From the NCBI GenBank assembly GCA_016715195.1, contig JADKBB010000012.1:1-64000 (forward strand): a stretch of 64,000 nucleotides of DNA, written 5' to 3'. Below are positions 8,526 to 16,180 of this stretch, piece by piece. The DNA is from Candidatus Villigracilis proximus. Its GTDB lineage: Bacteria > Chloroflexota > Anaerolineae > Anaerolineales > Villigracilaceae. The notes beneath the pieces are model-generated. The model worked only from the letters and a program-made list of their open reading frames with translations, made no database searches and had not been told where the DNA came from. Both the position numbers and the translations under genes were made by a program. The stretch's first letter is position 1. Each line of letters begins with the position of its first letter.

Positions 8526-10448
8526 ATGAAATCAAAAATATTAACCGGCCTTAAATTTCTACGTCAGCTGGGACTTCGTCCGCTGGCGCTGTTTGCGTTG
8601 TATAAGTTCGGGTTGAAGATCGGGCATTACAAACGAGTAACACCTGTAACTCCTGCTTCCCTAATTCCTAATTCCTATTCCCTGTTTACCTTGCCTAATC
8701 GCGATCACCTCGCTCAAGTTCTCAGCGAAAATGGTAAAGCGATTCTCTTAAAAGAAGCAAATGAAATCGTCAATGGAGAAATTCGCATCTTTGGCGAAAA
8801 AATTCCGCTCGATTTCACCATCACCCAACCGCTCCAACACTGGACAGCATACGAATCCAATCACAAACTACTTTCTTCTTTCATCTTTCTTCACAACGAC
8901 ATCAAATATCTCTGGGAGCCTGCCCGCTTCGCATTTGCCTTCACCCTCGGCCGCGCCTATCATCTCACGCAAGATAATCAATACGCAGAATCTTTCTGGA
9001 AATATTTTGAGTCATTCACGCAAAACAATCCCGCGAACCTCGGTCCGCACTGGATGAATGGACAGGAAGTTGCCATTCGGTTGATGAGTCTCGTCTGGGC
9101 TGATCATGTCTTCGAGACTGCACCAGCTTCCAGTTACGAAAGACGCGCGGCTCTTCATCGATCCATTTTTGAACACGCGTCGCGCATTCCGTCCACGCTG
9201 GTGTATGCCCGTTCGCAAAATAATAATCATCTTGTCACCGAGGCCGCGGCAATTTATACAGCGGGTTTATTTTTCAAAAATAAAACATGGCGCGCGCTCG
9301 GTTGGAAGTGGCTCAACTGGGCTTTCCAAAATCAAATTGGAAGTTACGGCGAATACATTCAACACAGCACAAATTATCATCGTGTAATGCTGCAAACTGC
9401 GTTGTGGATTAATTTTATTAAACAGGATGTCTTTTCGATCAGCACTTCACAAGCGATCGGCCGCTCTGCCCATTGGCTTTTTTCTTTGCTGGATAACGCA
9501 TCAGGCCTAACCCCGAATCTGGGTGCCAACGATGGAGCTTTGATCTTCCCTTTGAGCGCTTCCGCCTTTGACGATTACCGCCCAACCGTGCAAGCCGCCG
9601 CGCGCGCATTTTTGCGGACCAGTTTGGAATCAGGCGTGTGGGATGAAATGTCTTTGTGGTTTGGCTTGAAAGCCACCGAGCGCATCGCAGACTCAAGTGC
9701 CTATCTCACCGAGAATCTGCGCGGACAAAATTCATGGGCCTATCTGCGCGCTTCGCATTTCAAGAGTCGACTCTCGCACATTGACCAGTTACATCTCGAT
9801 CTCTGGTGGCGCGGATTAAACATCACGCAGGACGCGGGTACATATTTATACAACGCCGCAGCGCCCTGGGACAATCCGCTCGTGACCACGCGTGTGCATA
9901 ACACCGTCACCGTGGATGGCCGCGATCAAATGACTCGCGCCGGAAGATTCCTCGTGCTCGATTGGGCCAATGCATTTTCCAAAAACATAGTCGAAGCAGA
10001 CGAAAATATTCTAGGCCGCGCACGTGCCTATCATCGCGGATATCGCAACATTAAACATGAGCGCACAGTCACTGTTTATCAAAACGAACGCTGGGTCGTG
10101 GAAGATAAATTGTCTTCACGCAGCAAAACTCCGCGCACCTATCGCCTGCACTGGCTTTTACCAGATTACGAATGGAAGATAGAAGATCGAGAATCGGGAA
10201 TCGATCTTCGTCTAAACTCCCCACACGGCTGGATAGCGCTATCACTCCATTCTGCATTCTTCATTCCTCATTCTTCATTCTCCCTCGTCCGCGCCGGCCA
10301 ACTGCTCCACGGTCAACGGGATGTGCAACCCTACGAAGGCTGGGCTTCGCGAAATTACGGACAAAAATCTCCAGCCCTCTCACTCGCCTTCGAAGTAACA
10401 TCCGCATTTCACACAACACTCACAAGCGAATTCGTTTTTTCATCCTGA
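8526..10448 (+). CDS. Heparinase II/III-family protein
   Basis: A 640-residue protein with no signal peptide. The N-terminal half is an all-alpha toroid-like region (about residues 80-360) with the NNHLVTEAAAIYTAGLFF and HYHRVMLQTALW-type pattern seen in heparinase II/III homologues. The C-terminal half (from about 400) is beta-rich, with NTVTVDGRDQMTRAGRF. Such proteins cleave or process acidic polysaccharides and are frequent in exopolysaccharide loci. Two stretches look like low-complexity inserts: residues about 40-55 (TPVTPASLIPNSYS) and about 550-585 (HSAFFIPHSSFS). Both are encoded by repetitive word-like DNA. The gene starts exactly after the Nudix stop codon. Confidence 0.75.
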   Translation: MKSKILTGLKFLRQLGLRPLALFALYKFGLKIGHYKRVTPVTPASLIPNSYSLFTLPNRDHLAQVLSENGKAILLKEANEIVNGEIRIFGEKIPLDFTITQPLQHWTAYESNHKLLSSFIFLHNDIKYLWEPARFAFAFTLGRAYHLTQDNQYAESFWKYFESFTQNNPANLGPHWMNGQEVAIRLMSLVWADHVFETAPASSYERRAALHRSIFEHASRIPSTLVYARSQNNNHLVTEAAAIYTAGLFFKNKTWRALGWKWLNWAFQNQIGSYGEYIQHSTNYHRVMLQTALWINFIKQDVFSISTSQAIGRSAHWLFSLLDNASGLTPNLGANDGALIFPLSASAFDDYRPTVQAAARAFLRTSLESGVWDEMSLWFGLKATERIADSSAYLTENLRGQNSWAYLRASHFKSRLSHIDQLHLDLWWRGLNITQDAGTYLYNAAAPWDNPLVTTRVHNTVTVDGRDQMTRAGRFLVLDWANAFSKNIVEADENILGRARAYHRGYRNIKHERTVTVYQNERWVVEDKLSSRSKTPRTYRLHWLLPDYEWKIEDRESGIDLRLNSPHGWIALSLHSAFFIPHSSFSLVRAGQLLHGQRDVQPYEGWASRNYGQKSPALSLAFEVTSAFHTTLTSEFVFSS

Positions 10449-10464
10449 TAAAGTATCTAAAACT

Positions 10465-10532
10465 AAGACACAAAGTCACCAAGACTCCAAGTCACAAAGT
10501 TTTTTCTTGGTGTCTTCGTGCCTTTGTGTCTT
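10465..10532. repeat. Inverted repeat downstream of the heparinase-like gene
   Basis: AAGACACAAAG (10465-10475) pairs exactly with CTTTGTGTCTT (10522-10532), and CACCAAGA with TCTTGGTG inside it. The hairpin could act as a transcription barrier after the three-gene unit, but no U-run follows it. Confidence 0.7.
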
Positions 10533-10802
10533 GGTGGTAAAAAAACAATATATCTCTTATGTATTTCCTAAATCTGAAATACGTTAATCCATCCAAGGTT
10601 GTCTGATTCAACTAACGGGCGTAAAATAACTCAGCCGCAAAGGCAAGGAAATGATGTATCACACAGACGAGAGCGACCTTAGTTCTTCCGATAGTAACCC
10701 GCCCAGTATAAAAGGCGGAAGTGACGTATTTAATTCAAGTATCACCATCACGTAGGTGCGCGCGCGCCTCTGCGTGATGTCATATCACGCAAGGAGGCAG
10801 CC
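10533..10802 (+). promoter_or_regulatory. corA leader region with GC-rich hairpin before the ribosome binding site
   Basis: About 270 bases with no gene. A strong hairpin at 10746-10779 joins CATCACG to CGTGATG, with AGG/CCT and an alternating GCGC core inside. It ends about 12 bases before AAGGAGG (10791-10797) and the corA ATG. The preceding segment (about 10610-10730) begins and ends with complementary CGGGCG/CGCCCG-like pieces and may be structured. It does not match the M-box consensus as I remember it, so no riboswitch class is claimed. Confidence 0.45.
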
Positions 10803-11729
10803 ATGCTGAGCATTTACAAAACCACTGAGCAAGGGCTCGAAACAATCGAAACGATCGCCAACGGCGCATGGGTCAATGTTGTAGACCCAACGCATGAAGA
10901 GATCGAAAAGCTCATCAACTGGGGGATGGATATGGACTATATTAACTATTCCCTCGACCAGGACGAAATGGCGCGCATGGAACGCGATGATGATTACACC
11001 TTCATCCTGCTTCGCATTCCCATGCATCGCCCCGAAAGCGACGTGCCATATAGTACCGTCCCATTGGGTATCATGATCCTTGGCAATAAGATCATCACCG
11101 TGAGCCGTTACGACAGCGACATCTTCCGGGTGCTTGCCAATGGAAAATATCGCCTCATGAAAACAGGCAAGCGTTACCGCCTTGCGCTGTATATCTTCCT
11201 CGAAACCTCCGCCCGCTATTTAAACTTATTGCGTGAGATCAACCGCGCAACAGAGTTGGTTGAAGACCAACTGCAAAAGTCCACGCGTAACCGCGAAGTT
11301 TTGGAATTGCTCAAGTATCAAAAGAGTCTCACCTATTTTGCAACCGCGCTGCGTTCAAACGAAGTGATGATGGAACGTGTTCAAAAGACACAGCTCTTTA
11401 ATTATTACGAAGAAGATCAGGACCTGCTCGAAGATGTGCTGACCGAGAATCAGCAGGCCATTCAAATGACCAGCATCGCCACCGAAATTCTTTCAGGCAT
11501 GATGGACGCCTTCGCATCCATCATCTCCAACAATCTCAACGCCGTCATGAAAGCGCTGGCCGCACTCACGATCATCCTCAACCTCCCGTCACTGGTCGCA
11601 GCCTTCTACGGCATGAACGTTGCCCTGCCCGGCGAAGGTCAGCCGTTTGCCTTTCTTACCGTTATCGGCATCTCGGTTGGGCTCACTGCGGTCGCAACCT
11701 ATATCTTCTACAAAAGGGATTGGTTCTAA
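10803..11729 (+). CDS. corA: CorA-family magnesium/cobalt transporter
   Basis: A 308-residue protein with the CorA layout: an acidic, mostly helical cytoplasmic domain (about residues 1-240) and two C-terminal membrane helices. The signature YGMN follows the first of them (LPSLVAAFYGMNVALPGE), and the chain ends in the short basic tail YKRDWF. Family members form pentameric Mg2+ or Co2+ channels. AAGGAGG sits 5 bases before the ATG. The long, structured leader suggests control of expression, perhaps by the metal, but this is inference. The SMP-30 gene starts directly after the stop. Confidence 0.92.
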   Translation: MLSIYKTTEQGLETIETIANGAWVNVVDPTHEEIEKLINWGMDMDYINYSLDQDEMARMERDDDYTFILLRIPMHRPESDVPYSTVPLGIMILGNKIITVSRYDSDIFRVLANGKYRLMKTGKRYRLALYIFLETSARYLNLLREINRATELVEDQLQKSTRNREVLELLKYQKSLTYFATALRSNEVMMERVQKTQLFNYYEEDQDLLEDVLTENQQAIQMTSIATEILSGMMDAFASIISNNLNAVMKALAALTIILNLPSLVAAFYGMNVALPGEGQPFAFLTVIGISVGLTAVATYIFYKRDWF

Positions 11730-12635
11730 ATGCAAACTGAATTATTACTCGACGCCAAAGCCACCCTCGGCGAAGGTCCCGCCTGGGATTCAAAAACGCA
11801 AACCCTTTACTGGATCGATATTCTTGAAAAACGAGTTTATCGAAACACGGAAATTCTTGCCGAACTGGATGATCTCATCGGCTGTCTTGCTCCGCGCAAA
11901 AACGGTAATCTCATCTTAGGCACCCGCTTCGGCTTCGCGGACCTCGAACCTGATTCTGCTCAATTAACAGTTCTTGCATCTTTAGATGAACTACCAACCA
12001 ATCGCATGAACGATGGTAAATGTGACCCCGCAGGCCGCTTCCTCGCCGGCACCATGGATATGAACGAGAGTGACCCGAACGGCTCGCTTTATTCATTTGA
12101 CGGAAACCAAGCCACACGCCTGCTGGATGGCATCACCATCTCCAACGGCCTCGCGTGGAGTGTGGACCATAAAACTTTTTACTACATAGATACACCCACA
12201 CGTCAGGTCAAAGCCTTTGATTATGATGTAACCACCGGCCAGATCGCAAATCCGCGCGTGGCGATTACGATTCCCGAATCACTCGGCTGGCCCGATGGCA
12301 TGACCTCCGACACCGATGGCAATTTGTGGATCGCACTCTGGGGCGGCGCGCAAGTGACCAAATGGAATCCGAACACAGGCCAACTGCTTGAGCAGATCCC
12401 CGTGCCGGCATTGCACTCGTCCGCTTGTGTGTTTGGCGGCAAAGACATGAACGAGTTATATGTCACCTCGGCCCGCAAAGGGATGAGCGAAGAAAATCTA
12501 AAAAAATACCCGCTCTCTGGCGGGCTGTTTAAAGTTGTTACAAATGTGGCAGGGATGCCAACATTTGAATTTGTCAATAAAGAGAAAGAGGAAAGAAGAA
12601 AGATTTTTAATCTTTCTTCTTTCCTCTTTCGTTAA
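11730..12635 (+). CDS. SMP-30/gluconolactonase/LRE-family protein
   Basis: A 301-residue six-bladed propeller enzyme of the SMP-30 family. The N-terminus LGEGPAWDSKTQTLYWID carries the metal-ligand glutamate. NRMNDGKCDPAGRFLAGTMD and SLGWPDGMTSDTDGNLWIA supply the conserved Asn and Asp ligands. Family members hydrolyse sugar lactones with a divalent metal. The gene abuts corA. The last roughly 16 residues (KEKEERRKIFNLSSFLFR) are encoded by a perfect 22-bp inverted repeat and look like a late addition to the usual C-terminus. The stop overlaps the convergent cupin gene by 4 bases. Confidence 0.85.
   Translation: MQTELLLDAKATLGEGPAWDSKTQTLYWIDILEKRVYRNTEILAELDDLIGCLAPRKNGNLILGTRFGFADLEPDSAQLTVLASLDELPTNRMNDGKCDPAGRFLAGTMDMNESDPNGSLYSFDGNQATRLLDGITISNGLAWSVDHKTFYYIDTPTRQVKAFDYDVTTGQIANPRVAITIPESLGWPDGMTSDTDGNLWIALWGGAQVTKWNPNTGQLLEQIPVPALHSSACVFGGKDMNELYVTSARKGMSEENLKKYPLSGGLFKVVTNVAGMPTFEFVNKEKEERRKIFNLSSFLFR
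12584..12630. repeat. Perfect 22-bp inverted repeat inside the SMP-30 3' end
   Basis: The left arm (12584-12605, purine-rich, GAAAGAGGAAAGAAG core) and right arm (12609-12630) are exact reverse complements separated by TTT. It lies at the end of two convergent genes, so it may act as a two-way terminator or mRNA 3' stabiliser. It also codes for the SMP-30 C-terminus. Confidence 0.85.
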
Positions 12636-13060
12636 TTCCAGAGTTTCTTCGTTAACTCAACAACATCCTTGCATTGATCTTCTGACAATTCAATAAACGG
12701 GGAATTTTCAACAACCGTATCGCGGTTTTCCACGATCAGCACGCGCGCATCTTCGCTGAATGTATGCGAATGCCAAACGTCTCTTTTCACGTTATACAAT
12801 TTGTATAATTCCATATCCACCGCATGGACTTTTATCACGCTTTCTTCGCCTTCGCCGAGAAACAAGATACAGTGTCCCTTCATTAACACAAAAACCTCAT
12901 CGGTCTCTGTGTGCTTTTGCATGCGGTTGATCTTCTCAGGCAGCAGGTCTGCTGTGTAGTTCATCAGCGCCACGCGCCACGACTGATAGTCGATCATTGG
13001 CATGTAGTCTGGTTCGTTGTGCTCGCGGATTTCGATCAGGGATTCAGGAACTGCGGTCAT
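12632..13060 (-). CDS. Cupin-domain protein
   Basis: A 142-residue single-domain protein. The cupin motif 1 region reads HTETDEVFVLMKGHCILFLGE (about residues 50-70), and the second motif region includes WHSHTFSEDARVLIVENRD. Histidine and glutamate residues suitable for metal binding are present. Small cupins of this kind may be sugar isomerases, dioxygenases or binding proteins, and nothing here chooses between them. It converges with the SMP-30 gene. Confidence 0.75.
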   Translation of the reverse strand: MTAVPESLIEIREHNEPDYMPMIDYQSWRVALMNYTADLLPEKINRMQKHTETDEVFVLMKGHCILFLGEGEESVIKVHAVDMELYKLYNVKRDVWHSHTFSEDARVLIVENRDTVVENSPFIELSEDQCKDVVELTKKLWN

Positions 13061-13097
13061 AAATGTATTTGCTCCAGTGCATTTTTTTAGTAGGATT

Positions 13098-13143
13098 GCG
13101 GACTTTAGTCCGCTTGTTTGGCATAATGCAGACTAAGGTCTGC
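13098..13143. repeat. Two adjacent 16-bp palindromes
   Basis: GCGGACTTTAGTCCGC (13098-13113) and GCAGACTAAGGTCTGC (13128-13143) are each palindromic or nearly so and related to one another. The second runs through the stop codon of the following minus-strand gene (13133-13135). Confidence 0.8.
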
Positions 13144-13888
13144 GATCCGAATCGCCGGTCATTAACTCGTTGATGAATTTCCAGCGTTTGGTTTTTGTGT
13201 AGTCCCCGCTTTCAGGGTAGAAATAGCCTGCGTAGTCAGACCAGTTGTCGGCGATGTGATAGACCGGGTCTTTCATCCCGTTCGGCAGAAGATACCGCTC
13301 AATTCTACCGTGAGCGGTTTTTGAAAGCGAGTTGTTGCGTCCCCAGCCGCAATACATCACAACTGATTCTGCAAAATCCTCTTTGCGGTTGAAGCGCCAG
13401 TTTGCGCCGCTGGGTTTGTCACCGTAGAAATATCCAGCGGCATTGACGCCCGGCTTCCTGCCGTAATGCCCCGGTTTGCTTTCTGCGCCGCGCGGCCCCG
13501 CGTCCCATTGACCGGGAATCCGCTTTTTGATGGAAGATAATAATAGATTAGTGTTTCCGCCAGTGAATTTTTCCAAAGCCAGTGATAACTTCCACTGATT
13601 CTTCGCATCCCAGACATGCGCCAGTTCGTGGATCACCGACCATGCGCTGAATTGGCTGTGTTTGCTTAGCTTGATGCGGTCTTTATACGCCAGACCTAAA
13701 CTGGTGCCTGTATCTGTTCTTTCGAACAGAACTTCTCCAAGCTGGCTTTTGAAATTTTCATTTCCGCCCAGAGTTTCTGCAAACAAGGCTATGGATGTAT
13801 GTAGTAATTCCAGATCGCTTATTTGCCAATTGCCATTGTCTGTGATCTTTATCTGAAAATCTGCGTGTAAGCGTGTTATATGTTCCAT
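13133..13888 (-). CDS. Uncharacterised protein with HExxH zinc-peptidase-like motif
   Basis: A 251-residue protein that I do not recognise as a named family. WSVIHELAHVWD (H87-E88-x-x-H91) is a classic HExxH motif inside a predicted helix, suggesting a zincin-type fold. A third ligand is not obvious; EDFAESVVMY (around residue 190) could supply a glutamate, as in gluzincins. There is no signal peptide when started at ATG 13888, which I prefer over 13936 because the first 16 codons there are not family-like. The last residues (SDRRP) come from a palindromic repeat that supplies the stop. Confidence 0.6.
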   Translation of the reverse strand: MEHITRLHADFQIKITDNGNWQISDLELLHTSIALFAETLGGNENFKSQLGEVLFERTDTGTSLGLAYKDRIKLSKHSQFSAWSVIHELAHVWDAKNQWKLSLALEKFTGGNTNLLLSSIKKRIPGQWDAGPRGAESKPGHYGRKPGVNAAGYFYGDKPSGANWRFNRKEDFAESVVMYCGWGRNNSLSKTAHGRIERYLLPNGMKDPVYHIADNWSDYAGYFYPESGDYTKTKRWKFINELMTGDSDRRP

Positions 13889-14132
13889 GGCGGAAGTATA
13901 AACCAACATGAAAGGAAGAAAAAATCCGCCTGTCATGGCGGATGAGTCCCCAAGGGGCAGTCACAGTGACTGCCCCTTGAAAAAAATTTCCGAAGCGCTT
14001 TCCCCTATGGATGTCCAGCAGGCGCCATCGGCTGCAGTGTCAAGAAATTCAATCTGCCATGCCCCTCATGTGTGCTTTGCCTGTAAAGAGCAGGATAAAT
14101 GGCACAAATTCTTCATAATTATCTCCCGTGTC
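13889..14132. repeat. Intergenic region with two perfect hairpins
   Basis: ATCCGCC pairs with GGCGGAT at 13924-13943. CAAGGGGCAGTCAC (13951-13964) is followed after one base by its exact complement (13966-13979). No coding region was recognised between the divergent HExxH gene and the XRE regulator. Confidence 0.75.
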
Positions 14133-14161
14133 TTGATATTGTCAAAAAAAAATGTTATATT
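14133..14161 (+). promoter_or_regulatory. Predicted promoter of the XRE regulator gene
   Basis: TTGATA (14133-14138), a 17-base spacer and TATATT (14156-14161) fit a sigma-70-type promoter. The region is strongly A/T-rich, and the start codon follows 63 bases downstream. Confidence 0.5.
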
Positions 14162-14224
14162 TTTCTCAAAGGAAAATTCGAGCAGACTCGAAGATTTTTA
14201 TAGTTTTTTATACGTAGGAGTGCA

Positions 14225-15115
14225 ATGAACCGTTTTGAATTTGGCTCGCTTGTGGCGTCTTTGCGGGAAGATATGCGATGGACGCAAATGGAACTGGCCG
14301 AAAAATCAGGTGTGGATGTGTCGGCGATCAGCAATATTGAGCGCGGTGCAAGGAAAACGCTGCTTAAAGATAATATGCTGGTGAAACTGGCAGATGGTTT
14401 TCAATTAACTTCCATGGAACGCCAGGAGTTTTTGTTTGCCGCGAGCGGGGTGACGGAGCTTGAGGCCGTGCGCAAGGAAAACAGCCGTGAAAAGAAGCAA
14501 TTTGATCCACAGGCTTTCCTCAAAGAAATTGGGGAACATATTGCCTGTATCACTTTGCCTGTGCTTGTAACAGATGCCTTTTGCGATATCCTGATTGCCA
14601 ATCACTGCCTGATCGATTTTTACGGCACGCCGTCTGCTTTGCTGACCAATGCGGATCATATTGTCGGTGGATATAACTTGATGCGTTATATTTTTGATCC
14701 ACTTTCAAATTTTCCCGAGATCATTGGCGAGGATAGTTTTGAGCGGCTGGCGTTGATCAATGTCCACTATTTTCGCAGACGCACGCTGCGTGTTCGTTCC
14801 AAGCCGTATTTTTCCAGTTTAATGAATGAGTTGCTGAATAATAAAAAGTACCCGTCTTTTGAGCGTTACTGGCGCAGGATGATGTTTGAGGATTATGACG
14901 ATTTCACCACTCCCATCAAACGCTCCGGGCCTGAGTACGATCATTCATTTGTGGCAGTTGAATCATTGCTGGCGCTTACCCCTTACGGCGAATTGTATTT
15001 GCATCAAATATTGCCGCTAAATAAAAAAACCGCAAAAAGAATTGAAGGAATAACCAATAAAGTAGGGGAGGGTTACGCATTATTCGCGCCTTTTCCTGAT
15101 AAGAACAAGAAATAA
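14225..15115 (+). CDS. XRE-family transcriptional regulator with C-terminal ligand-binding-like domain
   Basis: A 296-residue protein. Residues 1-75 form a Cro/C1-type helix-turn-helix (WTQMELAEKSGVDVSAISN, then IERGARKTL). The remainder (about residues 95-290) resembles the MmyB-like/PAS-like ligand-binding region of larger XRE regulators, with ITLPVLVTDAFCDILIANH at its start. It probably binds DNA as a dimer and responds to a small molecule. GTAGGAG precedes ATG 14225. It stands alone between a predicted promoter and a terminator, so autoregulation is plausible. Confidence 0.75.
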   Translation: MNRFEFGSLVASLREDMRWTQMELAEKSGVDVSAISNIERGARKTLLKDNMLVKLADGFQLTSMERQEFLFAASGVTELEAVRKENSREKKQFDPQAFLKEIGEHIACITLPVLVTDAFCDILIANHCLIDFYGTPSALLTNADHIVGGYNLMRYIFDPLSNFPEIIGEDSFERLALINVHYFRRRTLRVRSKPYFSSLMNELLNNKKYPSFERYWRRMMFEDYDDFTTPIKRSGPEYDHSFVAVESLLALTPYGELYLHQILPLNKKTAKRIEGITNKVGEGYALFAPFPDKNKK

Positions 15116-15120
15116 AAAAG

Positions 15121-15164
15121 CACCCGCCAGCGCCGGAATTTGATCCTGCTTTGGCGGGTGTTTT
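15121..15164 (+). terminator. Rho-independent terminator after the XRE gene
   Basis: CACCCGCCA (15121-15129) pairs with TGGCGGGTG (15152-15160), followed by TTTT. It lies 5 bases after the XRE stop codon. Confidence 0.85.
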
Positions 15165-15184
15165 GATTCGTGATCTGTTGAGCG

Positions 15185-15853
15185 TTATAAGGTTAATGTT
15201 TCCCCGTTTTCACGCAGCCACTTTCTGTGCTTTTTATATTCAGGAGCAATAACTTCAACTGCGCCCCAGAAATTTTTAGAGTGGTCTTTTACACGTAGAT
15301 GAACCAACTCATGGACAACCACATAGTCGATCACTTCCAGCGGAGCCATGACCAGCCGCCAGGTGAAATTAAGCGTGCCGCTTGAACTGCATGATCCCCA
15401 GCGGGTTTTGGCAGAGTTGATCTTCACTTGTTTTGGGGTGAAGTTATATTGCTGCGCATATTGTTTGACGCGTTCAGTGATGACTTTGTATGCCTGTTCC
15501 TTATACCAGCGGGTGAAAGCGGACTCGCCTTTTGACCGGGCAGTTTGGCTGAGGGTGAATCCGTTGTCAAATTGCAGGGCAGGTCGTTGAGACTGAATCA
15601 GTTTCAGGTTAAAGAATGAACCGAGATATGGGAATTTTTCGCCGTCTGCATATTGTCTGACGGGCGGCGCTTCAATCGCCTTGACCTTTTGGCGGGTACG
15701 TGTGATCCAATCCGCTTTTTCGCTGATGAATTTTTCGATCAAGGCCTGCGGCGCGCGCAGCGGTGCGCGTACGGTAAGTGTGCCGTCGCGTTCAATAATG
15801 AGCGCAATTGTTTTGCGTTTGCTGCGGGTGAGTTTGTCGATTTGTATTTGCAT
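15185..15853 (-). CDS. YgjP-like (M48/WLM-type) metallopeptidase family protein
   Basis: A 222-residue protein of the DUF45/YgjP family. The zinc site is H181-E182-L-V-H185 with the third ligand H192 (VVHELVHLRVKDHSKNF). The preceding signature KTRWGSCSSSGTLNFTWRL is diagnostic for the family. The N-terminal half is a beta-rich domain. The physiological substrate is unknown. The length fits the family, and the ATG start (MQIQIDKLTRSKRKT) is natural. It lies downstream of the tRNA-Met gene on the same strand. Confidence 0.88.
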   Translation of the reverse strand: MQIQIDKLTRSKRKTIALIIERDGTLTVRAPLRAPQALIEKFISEKADWITRTRQKVKAIEAPPVRQYADGEKFPYLGSFFNLKLIQSQRPALQFDNGFTLSQTARSKGESAFTRWYKEQAYKVITERVKQYAQQYNFTPKQVKINSAKTRWGSCSSSGTLNFTWRLVMAPLEVIDYVVVHELVHLRVKDHSKNFWGAVEVIAPEYKKHRKWLRENGETLTL

Positions 15854-15962
15854 GTTCGTCTGGATTTAATGGCGTTCTTTTGCCCGTTTGGCGGGAACGT
15901 TCCATGATAACGTATAAAATCAAACAAAAAAACAACCCGTTAAAATAATGGGTTGTTTTGAG

Positions 15963-16034
15963 TGCCGAGGGAGAGATTTGAACTCTCGACCGAAGGCTTA
16001 TGAGTCCTTTGCTCTGCCACTGAGCTACCTCGGC
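15963..16034 (-). tRNA. tRNA-Met (anticodon CAT)
   Basis: On the minus strand the sequence folds as a full cloverleaf: acceptor GCCGAGG/CCTCGGC, D arm GCTC...GAGC, anticodon loop CTCATAA, and T arm GAGAG/CTCTC with TTCAAAT. The discriminator is A and CCA is not encoded. The anticodon stem AAGGA/GCCTT has one A-G mismatch next to the loop. The acceptor starts G-C, so it is not the usual initiator type. A tRNA-Ile with a modified CAT anticodon cannot be fully excluded. Confidence 0.88.
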
Positions 16035-16180
16035 ATTATCCAAATGGCGCCCCAAATATTACTATGGGAGGGGGCATTTGTCAACGTGAGCTAAATCTTT
16101 TCATATTAAAATCAGTTCAGGAAAAAAATGGGTGAAACGGGCGGGATAACAGACTGTATAATAGCCAAAAAGGACATCCA

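Noticed and set aside
10610..10730. M-box or other Mg2+ riboswitch before corA
   Set aside because: I could not match the conserved M-box core. The region may be structured, but a class name would be a guess.
13908..14228. Open frame of 106 codons before the XRE gene
   Set aside because: It runs through two hairpins and the promoter region and has no recognisable protein features.
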